Shown here one piece after another: positions 56,686-64,000 of a DNA stretch of 64,000 nt. A model generated the notes under the pieces. It did not search any database, was not told the origin of the DNA, and was given only the letters and a program-made list of their open reading frames with translations. The stretch spans positions 1-64,000 of the forward strand of contig JBAMJV010003382.1 of assembly GCA_037951105.1 (NCBI GenBank), given 5' to 3'. A program made the translations under genes and the position numbers. Within the stretch, counting starts at the first letter, position 1. The number at the start of each line of letters is the position of its first letter. This stretch comes from Echinarachnius parma (lineage: Eukaryota; Echinodermata; Echinoidea; Clypeasteroida; Echinarachniidae).

Positions 56686-56960
56686 CCAGGGGCGTATAAA
56701 TGGTGGGGGGGGGGGGGGGGCACCCCCTCAAATTTTCTGTTCCCCCCTGAGGTGCCCCCACAGAGAATTATACAACTTAGATGGCAAATTAAATCGTTCA
56801 AACAGGCAAAAACATGTCTTTAAAGGTGGAAATCATCCATTTTCAAGCACATAAAATAAAATAGTCACACTTCCCTGTGCCTTCTCATCAAAATGCAAGC
56901 CCTCCCCCCCCCCCCCCCCTGGTGACCCCACACTTGAAAAATCCTAGCTACCCCACTGGT
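56686..56960. mobile_element. Possible short DNA transposon with GGCGTA end and G/C-runs
   Basis: CAGGGGCGTATAAATGG with a G-run (56703-56720) at one end. At the other, a C-run (56891-56908) leads to CTAGCTACCCCACTGG. The ends are imperfect inverse repeats of the CAGTGGCGTAGC type. No target duplication found. Confidence 0.5.
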
Positions 56961-57481
56961 CTATATCCTATGTAGGAAACTACATGGATCATTAAGTTTA
57001 TAAATTTAGATATTTATAGCGAGTGAGAGGCAGATTAGTTAAATATACAGGAGAATGAAGTCTGTCTTTTAAAGCACATTTTCATTCCTCATTGATAAGA
57101 CATAATAGACAAAATATTTACAGAAAGAAAAAGTAGGAGAGGGGGATACAGCATAATATCAATGCACATTTATATTTACCCTTTTTTAATAATACATAAA
57201 AAATGTATTGAACTGTTTGCTTTTATCCTGTCTTTTCCTCCAATGACGAGCGTCGAATTGTGGTTTTGGGATGAGGAATCCTGAATGATCGCTAATGAGA
57301 GTAGAGTCATACAAAGTGCTTCAATTTATAGCAGTGGTTTGAATGTAAATCAATATGTACGCAGCCAATCACAATATCCCTTTGTCATCCATTTTATTCA
57401 GATATGGTGGAGAATCTTCCATTATCCATCCATCACACGTTGAATGGAGATAATGGAAATTAATGTGCTTTTATCATAATG
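56961..57481. other. AT-rich spacer
   Basis: No recognisable gene or element. Confidence 0.5.
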
Positions 57482-58066
57482 ATAGTATAACTATTTGTAG
57501 AGCACCTAATGCAGAAATCCCTCCAAGCGCTTTATTTCTATCATATCACTGCGTCCCTGGTCATTAGGTACAGTTCAGACATCCACAACTTTGTGTGGCC
57601 CTTGTCAACTCATCGGGGAGCATACTAGCCATGAGTATAGGTACCTGTGCATTTATACTCCATGGTTGAGATCAAATACATGTTGTCATTTTTTAAAAGC
57701 ATTTTTTGTTCAACTGTTTACATTATCAGATTGGTAATGCTATTTAATTTTACATGGTTGGTGATAAAAAAAGTATATTTGATTTTTTGTGTTTGGGGTT
57801 TCCCAATATTGTTTTTTGAATTAGAATGCCTTGAACACTGAATTACATAAATACAGGGGCATTGATGATATCAGTGTTGAACTTGGGACCCCATGATTCA
57901 AAGTCAGCACACAATCCATCGGTGCCACAATACCGCAAAAACTTTCATGGACAGATGAACATTTAGATAATGTTTGTGTTGCTCTACCCCCCGCCCCCCC
58001 CCCCCCCCCCCCCCCCTAGCCGTGAGTCTAGGTACACATGCATTTATACTCCTAGGTTAAAGGGAT

Positions 58067-58474
58067 AGTTGAGTTCTGGTAGAGAGAGTACAGTTTTAGT
58101 CAAACTGAATTTGTTTAAACCATTTAAAATAAAATATTGTGCACATGATGTTTTGTTGAAATAGTGATTAGATAGAGAGATAATCAACCACTATCTAAAA
58201 ACCTCTTTTGAACATTTTTGAAAAGAGGAAGCATTTTAAAACAAATTTTAACGGCTGGTTCAAAATTATCGAATACTTGTGGGGCCCCACATTTATTACA
58301 AATGGTTATGTTTATGGATATTTCAGCCGTTTCTGAACCGATTTTGATCAAATAAAATTTATTCTGCCATTAAAATTGTATGCTCTTTCAAATTTGACAC
58401 TCAGTTTTTCATTATCTCACAAAAAAATTATTTTGTGTAGCGCCCTCTCTACCAAAACTCAACTATCCCTTTAA
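58067..58474. mobile_element. TTAA-bounded MITE, family B, best copy
   Basis: TTAAAGGGATAGTTGAGTTC with TGGTAGAGAG on the left. CTCTCTACCAAAACTCAACT plus ATCCCTTTAA on the right. The inverted ends are about 30 bp long. 408 bp, no coding capacity; inserted in a family J repeat. Confidence 0.88.
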
Positions 58475-58490
58475 GAGCAGCAATGTAAGA

Positions 58491-58877
58491 TTAAAGGGAC
58501 TAAGTAACATTGTCCAAATCCTCAAAATCCAATTGAAATTCTAGCAGTTCCCTCATACCTTGTTGTATTCTTATTAACAAAAAAAAGCATGGGACAGTTT
58601 TCGGTTTTTCAAATTTCCCTTTCGTTAAAAAGATATTTACGATTGAAGTGTTCAGATGTCAAATTATCCAATGGATCGTCAGAACCGTGTACAAAGTGAG
58701 TGCAATGAGTTAGTGAATGTCACTTTGCATTTTTGCTCATTACTCGGCCATATAACGTCCATTTAAATTGATATTTTCACACAACACCCAGTGGACATAT
58801 CAGATAACAACACTATACATTGTATCAACCACTCATCGCTTTTTGCACATGTCAACAAAGTTACTAGATTCCTTTAA
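58491..58877 (-). mobile_element. TTAA-bounded MITE, family A, copy 6
   Basis: TTAAAGGGACTAAGTAACAT on the left and AAGTTACTAGATTCCTTTAA on the right, 387 bp. It is flanked by imperfect 20-bp direct repeats starting TTAAGAGC (58471 and 58874). Confidence 0.88.
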
Positions 58878-59147
58878 GAGCCGCGATGTAAGATTGATAT
58901 ATTAAGTACTGGAGGCATACAGAGCCCCGGGCATTGATCGGAATTGAACTTGGGACCCTTTGACTAAAAGTCAGCGCACCATCCATCGGTGCCACAATAC
59001 CTCAACAATTTTCATGGACAGATGAACATTTAGATTAATTTGTGTGTTGTTTTTTCTTCCCCTTTCCCCCTTCTCTCCAGCTCTGGTAGATTTTGTTTTC
59101 AATCTACTATCAAGTGAATCAAAATGTACGTGCTTTTGAGAGTCGAT

Positions 59148-59165
59148 TTAAAGGGATCCCTTTAA
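59148..59165. repeat. 18-bp palindrome made of two TTAAAGGGATC tips
   Basis: TTAAAGGGATCCCTTTAA equals both ends of a family A element with nothing between them. It may be the remnant of an internally deleted copy. Confidence 0.6.
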
Positions 59166-59265
59166 GGGCCTGAGCTTTTGGTCCTAACAGAAGCGTGTCA
59201 CATGCAAATGACAAAAATGACAAGAAACTGTGCTTAATGTGCTTCTGTGGACAGACATTCACATA

Positions 59266-59535
59266 ATGATGCACTCTCCCCTTCTCTCTTGTCTTCTTTC
59301 TGTATGTCTTTCTATCTGTCCGTCTATTTTTCTCCTGAAATTCTGTATTTATGTCACTCTGTATTTTTCTGTCTGGCTGTCTATGTTAGTCTATTTGCCT
59401 TGTTATCTGTCCGCCTCATCTGTCTTTCTGTCTGCCCGTCTGTCTATGTCTTGTTGTTTGTTTGTCTCTCTGTCTGTCTATCTTTCTATCTGTCTAATCT
59501 TTATGTGTGTGTGTGTGTCTGTCTGTTTATAAGTA
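59266..59535. repeat. Degenerate (TCTG/TCTA)n pyrimidine tract and short (TG)n
   Basis: Irregular CTGTCTGTCTATC phrases and a GTGTGTGTGTGTG run near 59505. The Cys/Leu/Ser-rich frames of 100-123 codons are its translation. Confidence 0.85.
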
Positions 59536-59550
59536 TATATTTGATTGCCT

Positions 59551-59706
59551 TTAACCCCTTGACCACGGGAACCAGGTGGGTTGTGTGCAAAGTCTATGGA
59601 GATTTTAGAATCTCGTAGTGAACAGGTTAACCCCTTGACTATGGGAACCGGGTGGGTTGTGTGCAAAGTCTATGCCGATTTCAGAATCTCGAAGGGAACG
59701 GGTTAA
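59551..59706. repeat. Head-to-tail pair of 80-bp TTAA modules
   Basis: TTAACCCCTTGACCACGGGA to AACAGGTTAA (59551-59630) is followed by a second unit (59627-59706) that uses the same central TTAA. The units are about 90 percent alike. A relative lies at 63827-63905. Confidence 0.75.
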
Positions 59707-59947
59707 TAGTTCAAGCATAATTTGGATATTGACTGATTCAAAGGTCTGTTCTGGTTCTGATTTCCTTGATTTCTATTGTTTGTTTTTTTTAAGTAAAAAT
59801 TTGCCAAAGTCAAAGATTTATGTGCAATCTGAATGGATCTCATGTGTGCAAGGTTGGTTGACTGTCTTTGTATAATTATGAGCAGACACTATCTAGACCA
59901 CAGATGTATGGAAGTAGGGCATGTAAGATTGTAGCGACAAAAGAGTA

Positions 59948-60326
59948 TTAAAGGGATCTAGTAACTCTGTTGGCATACGTGCAGAAAGTGCTGAATGGTA
60001 GGTATAATGTGTAGTTATGTGATCTGATATGGCCTCTGAGTATTGTGTGAAAATTTTACATTAAATGGATATTATATGGCCTAGTAATAAGAGAAAATGA
60101 GAAGTGATACTCATTGCACTGACTTTGTACACAGTTATGACTATCCAGTGGATAATTAAAAATCCAAACACTTCAATCATAAATATCTTTTTAAGGAAAG
60201 GGGAATTAAAAACAAAAAAAACCTGTTCCATGTTTCTATCGGTAATTCGAATACAACAAGGTATGAGAGAACCACTAGATTTCTAATGAAGTTCTGTGGA
60301 TTTGGCATGTTACTAGATCCCTTTAA
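59948..60326 (+). mobile_element. TTAA-bounded MITE, family A, copy 7
   Basis: TTAAAGGGATCTAGTAACTC on the left and TGTTACTAGATCCCTTTAA on the right, 379 bp, same direction as copy 1. Non-coding. Confidence 0.85.
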
Positions 60327-60565
60327 AGGTCTTTAGTTTCTAGACTTGATGGAAGATAAGGTGCATGTAGGATTCATGTGCAAGTTTGCTACAACCTCTG
60401 TGAGGAGTAAAACCCTCCAACCAGCTGGCACCCATGTGCAGTGACCATAATTAAGCAACAAAAAAAACGTAGGAGGAAAAAAAGAAGGAAAAATGCGCCT
60501 GTTGCGTGTCCTCGTCTGGATCTCTATCGCTTTCCATCAGAGACATCCGAGTTTGGTTTAACACA
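60327..60565. other. Short spacer
   Basis: No feature recognised. Confidence 0.5.
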
Positions 60566-60709
60566 TTAAATGCCATGGATTTTACAGCTCTATATCATTT
60601 GTGTGCATTGTGTGGTGCAAATATGGGACACAGGCACTCAATGAGTTAAATGCACAGGTTCCATAGACCCTTGCCTGAGATGTGTTGGGCATAGTCGGCA
60701 ACAGGTTAA
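60566..60709. repeat. Two adjoining TTAA-bounded modules (84 and 64 bp)
   Basis: TTAAATGCC to ATGAGTTAA (60566-60649) and TTAAATGCACAGGTTCC to CAACAGGTTAA (60646-60709) share the middle TTAA. They are diverged from the 59551 pair. Confidence 0.45.
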
Positions 60710-60878
60710 ACATCCCTCTTTCCAAAATGTCTACTTCCAGTTTCTCCAGATGTAGACTGTTAAAGGGAATGTACACCCCAAAATGAATGAGAAAAGACCA
60801 AGTGGCAAGTACATATTTCTCCCTCCTCCATAGTTCCCCTCCCCCTTCGCTCTCCCCCTCCCCCCCCCCCTCCTCTTT

Positions 60879-61056
60879 CAGTCAAACCTGTTGTAGTGGT
60901 TACCTGCCTTTAGCAGCCAACCTGCCTACAATGGCCACCAAACGTGATCCTCTGCAGAGAGAAATACTGTACTCGTAATAGAACCTGTCTACAGATGTCA
61001 CCTGTCTACAGTGGCCACTTGTTTCCATTGGGTGATCACTGTACGTAGGTTTGACT
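60879..61056. mobile_element. Inverted-repeat MITE with CAGTCAAACCT ends, 178 bp
   Basis: Starts CAGTCAAACCTGTTGTAG and ends CTGTACGTAGGTTTGACTG, mirror images of each other. The interior has CAACCTGCCTACAATGGCCA. The duplicated copy at 61382-61776 is interrupted. Superfamily not determined. Confidence 0.75.
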
Positions 61057-61381
61057 GTATGAAATAGATCTCTTTTAGCTATTGATTTTGTTTATGGATG
61101 CTTAGTCTATATTTGATGGTTTGATTATGATGAGTTTAAAGATTCAGTTTTAGTATAGAGGGCGCTGCACGAAATAATTTTTTTGTGAGATAATGAAAAA
61201 CTGAGTGTGAAATCTGAAAGAGCATAGAATTTTGATGACAGAATCAACTTTATTTAATCAAAATGTACACCCCAAAATGAATGAGAAAAGACCAAGTGGC
61301 AAGTACATATTTCTCCCTCCTCCATCCTTCCCCTCCCCCTTCGCTCTCCCCCTCCCCCCCCCCCCCCCCCCCCTCCTCTTT

Positions 61382-61776
61382 CAGTCAAACCTGTTGTAGT
61401 GGTTACCTGCCTATACACGTATTCGGTTTCGGTGATTTTTATACATGCCGCCCCCCAGTTACAGCGCGCAATAAGGAAGTAGGCTGACTTTCAGGGGTGA
61501 ATGGTGTGCATAATCTGCCTCGGGATGGGAGAAAAGGGCGCGCGGATGCCAAAACTTGTAGAGAAGCCCCCCGGTCATTGCGGAGCACGTAGAGGGCGCA
61601 CTTCCATGAAAGGCTGCCCGTATTTGTGTATAGCAGCCAACCTGCCTACAATGGCCACCAAACGTGATCCTCTGCAGAGAGAAATAATGCACTAGTACTA
61701 GAACCTGTCTACAGAGGTCACCTGTCTACAGTGGCCATTGTTTCCATTGGGTAATCACTGTATGTTGGTTTGACTG
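61382..61776. mobile_element. CAGTCAAACCT MITE, interrupted copy
   Basis: Same ends and interior as 60879-61056, but split after TTACCTGCC by a 217-bp insertion. Confidence 0.75.
61414..61630. mobile_element. Small TA-flanked GC-rich insertion, 217 bp
   Basis: Starts TACACGTATTCGG and ends CCCGTATTTGTGTA, so the ends are imperfect inverted repeats (10 of 13). TA lies on each side (61412-61413 and 61631-61632). The unit-one copy has the uninterrupted site at 60908-60914, which proves insertion. The interior is CpG-rich. A TA target fits Tc1/mariner-like mobilisation, which is inference. Confidence 0.75.
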
Positions 61777-61854
61777 TATAAAATAGATCTCTTTTAGCTA
61801 TCAATTTTGTTTATGGATGCTTAGTCTATATTTGATGGTTTGATTATGATGAGT

Positions 61855-62383
61855 TTAAAGATTCAGTTTTGGTATAGAGGGCGCTGCACGAAATAATTTT
61901 TTGTGAGATAATGAAAAACTGAGTGTGAAATCTGAAAGAGCATAGAATTTTGATGACAGAATCAACTTTATTTAATCAAAATTGGTTCAGAAATGGCTGA
62001 AATATCAATAAATATATATCCGATCGGAATAAATCTGGGGCCCAGATTTATTTGATGATTTTTAAAAATGCTTACACTTTTTCAAATATTTTCAAAAGAG
62101 GTTTTTAAATAGTTGTTGATAATCTCTTTTTAATTTAATCATTATTTCAATAAAACATCACATGCATACTTTTGTATGAAAAATGGTTGAAACCAATGCA
62201 TTTTTAGAGAGCGCCCTCTTTTGTTTTAATGGCTCTTTTTGAATGATAACAAGCTATTTACTTAGTCGTTTGTAATTTTCTATACCGTTCGAGCATGGGG
62301 AATTATAACTATTAGTTTGTAATGTTATTGTGCACGTTTGGTTACTAAAGCTCAGCCTTACCAAAACTGTACTACCCCTTTAA
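61855..62383. mobile_element. TTAA-bounded MITE, family B, copy 3
   Basis: TTAAAGATTCAGTTTTGGTA on the left and CCAAAACTGTACTACCCC plus TTTAA on the right. The interior includes TTTTGTGAGATAATGAAAAA and TCAGAAATGGCTGAAATATC, as in the other family B copies read in reverse. A truncated twin lies at 61136-61264. Confidence 0.75.
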
Positions 62384-62605
62384 ACCTACTTGACTACTTG
62401 AAGAAGAAGAAGTCTATTACTCATTTGGCCTTCTACATGATGCCAGAAACTTCCATTCTTTAATTCCAAACTTGCCCCAACCCTGAAACTAACCCTAATC
62501 CTAATCCAAATCCATTAACCTTGATCTTAATCCGTCATCTTTACTTCTTTTCATTTTGTTCTAAACATTCCATTTTTTCTTTAGAAAGTATCTTCAATAT
62601 ACAAG
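62384..62605. other. Spacer with degenerate CTAACCCTAATCC phrases
   Basis: 62480-62515 belongs to the repeat described at 23862. Otherwise nothing. Confidence 0.5.
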
Positions 62606-62990
62606 TTTTGTACCCTACCCCTTTTCCCCTCCCCTCCCCACCACCTCCCCCTCCCACCCCACCCCCTCCCATCCCTTCCCCCTACCCAATGGCTGTAAAC
62701 ACCTGATTGTATCTACAATGTACACATTTCTTCCCCCTACCCTCTGTATATTTCCCCCTCCCCCTTACCTTATGGCTGTAAACACCTGATTGTGTCTTCA
62801 ATGTACACATTTCTTCCCCTACCCCTGTCCCTTTCCCCCTCCCCCAACCCCACCCTGTCCCTTTCCCCGCCGGCCACCCCCTCCCCCACCCCCTCCCTCA
62901 ACACCCAATGGCTCTAGACACCCGCTTGTGTATTCAATGTACACATTTCTCCCCCCCTTAATCAACCCCCCCCCCCTACCCCCTCCCCAT
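62606..62990. repeat. C-rich array with three ATGGCTGTAAACACC units
   Basis: ATGGCTGTAAACACCTGATT (62689, 62772) and ATGGCTCTAGACACCCGCTT (62908) are each followed by TCAATGTACACATTTCT or a near match and a long C-rich block. The Pro-rich frames are artefacts. Confidence 0.85.
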
Positions 62991-63059
62991 CTTGTTAAAG
63001 GTCAATCAGGCAAGGTTCTGGCTCCAAATGCTTTACACACTCACACCATCTGGTAGAGG

Positions 63060-63600
63060 AGATAAAAATCATTTATGGATTTCTCAGATTCTTCATACAT
63101 GGCCATTTTTAAACGAGGCTATGGATTTTTCATAAACAACCATGATTTTTTTCTTCAGAAACTGCCATGGGTTTTCATACTTTACAAAGCTTTTTCAAAG
63201 TTGCCATAGGCTTTTCATACTTGAACCATGATTTTCAAATCTTTTTTACTCCATATTTTTTCATGGTCCTTCACATTTTGCAAGGAGTTCATCAAGTAAA
63301 GACATATTTTTTGTTCAAAATCCCAAAGCTAGGCTAGATATTTTGTTTGTGTAAATGGCTAAATTGAATTCTTTACCATGAATTTTCAAAGTCGCCATGG
63401 GCTTTTCATATTTTGCTACGACTTTTCTTACATTGTGGTGAGCTTATCAGGTAAACACATAATTTATTTCTTTTTTTTCTTCTTCAAAATCTAAAGCATG
63501 CAAGGCCAAAGTTTGATTTTTGTTTGCATATGGCCATTAGCTTTTCGTACCTTACCATGAATTTTCATACCATATTGTGAATTTTAAGTTATGGCCAAGC
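63060..63600. repeat. Degenerate short repeats of CATGGNTTTTCATAC type
   Basis: Phrases such as GCCATGGGTTTTCATAC (63163), GCCATAGGCTTTTCATAC (63203), GCCATGGGCTTTTCATA (63393) and CCATTAGCTTTTCGTAC (63533) recur at irregular spacing. AT-rich, non-coding. Confidence 0.6.
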
Positions 63601-63826
63601 CATTGTTTCCCCCTCCTCGATTATATGAATTATATGGTTACTGTCTTTATTTGAATACATACTATTTGAATAATTTCTGTTTAATGACATGGAAGCATAG
63701 TATGGGACTGGATAAACAAGCTAATTAATATACTTTTATTACCTAATTTGCCTTTATCAATACCTATCTCTTAACCACTGTTTCTTTTTAATAAAAAAAA
63801 AATACTACAAAGAAGACGAAACAGCA

Positions 63827-63905
63827 TTAACCTGTTCCCTACTAGATTGTGCATTCCCCAAAGAGTTCAAAGAGGTCCCATCAGGTTCTGTAGACAATAG
63901 GTTAA
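63827..63905. repeat. 79-bp TTAA-bounded module
   Basis: Begins TTAACCTGTTCCCTACTAGA and ends ACAATAGGTTAA. Its start matches the reverse complement of the 59627-59706 unit's end. Confidence 0.6.
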
Positions 63906-64000
63906 AATAGAAGCAACACAACAGAAGTTGTCATAAAAATGTGTGGGTTTCCGAAACAATTCAATGTATAATATACTGCAATAAACCTTTCAAGTTCCCT

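Larger units (their letters stand above)
57482..59025. repeat. Two family J repeats, the second split by MITEs
   Basis: Copy one runs from AGAGCACCTAATGCAG (57499) through GGGGAGCATACTAGCC (57615) to ATCCATCGGTGCCACAATAC (57916-57935). Copy two has CTAGCCGTGAGTCTAGGTAC (58016) and resumes, after the family B and A elements, at about 58878 to reach ATCCATCGGTGCCACAATAC (58981-59000). The end includes GAACTTGGGACC and CAGATGAACATTTAGAT. Element type unknown; non-coding. Confidence 0.65.
60768..61985. repeat. 494-bp tandem duplication, second unit carrying an insertion
   Basis: Unit one (60768-61261) and unit two (from 61262) both begin AATGTACACCCCAAAATGAA. They share the CAGTCAAACCT element and the start of a family B element. 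Unit two is longer because of the 217-bp insertion at 61414 and some C-run growth. Junction phrase AAAATG. Confidence 0.85.

Overview
The window looks like intergenic or intronic DNA from a metazoan nuclear genome. It is AT-rich, crowded with microsatellites and long G/C homopolymers, and packed with small DNA transposons bounded by TTAA. It also holds one tRNA-derived SINE, one tRNA gene and two intact Ty3/gypsy-type LTR retrotransposons. The gag-pol types and the repeat style suggest a marine invertebrate, possibly an echinoderm or another invertebrate deuterostome. That placement is inference; nothing here proves the species. I found no convincing host protein-coding gene in 64 kb.

Layout. 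1-12.5 kb: AT-rich spacer with TTAA elements (291-642, 3204-3759, 5131-5550), hairpin elements (4190-4366, 5807-5921, 6522-6758), G-runs and trinucleotide repeats. 12.6-13.2 kb: a tandem array whose units carry poly-G. 13.37 kb: tRNA-Gln(CTG). 14.6-20.0 kb: LTR retrotransposon 1 on the minus strand, with identical 122-bp LTRs, a 5-bp target duplication and one 1612-codon Gag-Pol frame. 20-25 kb: simple repeats and short elements. 25.0-26.9 kb: a tandem array interrupted by a hAT-like element that itself carries a 188-bp array. 30.6 kb: a SINE with 13-bp target duplications. 34-43 kb: minisatellites, local duplications and two further TTAA elements. 45.0-50.5 kb: LTR retrotransposon 2 on the plus strand, with one 1346-codon Gag-Pol frame and an abnormal 3' junction. 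50.6-64 kb: a minisatellite, more TTAA elements, nested insertions and C-rich tracts.

How it fits together. Each retrotransposon carries what its own cycle needs: Gag zinc knuckles, aspartic protease, reverse transcriptase, RNase H and a D,D35E integrase, with a polypurine tract just before the 3' LTR. Element 2 has a conventional tRNA-type primer site. Element 1 instead shows a perfect 10-nt complement between the bases right after its 5' LTR and a site inside the LTR, which is the layout expected for self-primed reverse transcription. The small TTAA elements carry no transposase here and must depend on one encoded elsewhere; several unrelated interiors share the same TTAAAGGG tips.

All coordinates and alignments were read by eye. 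Identities stated as exact were checked base by base for the two LTR pairs and the 119-bp flank duplication. Family assignments such as Kolobok/T2-like and hAT-like rest on termini and target duplications, not on database searches.
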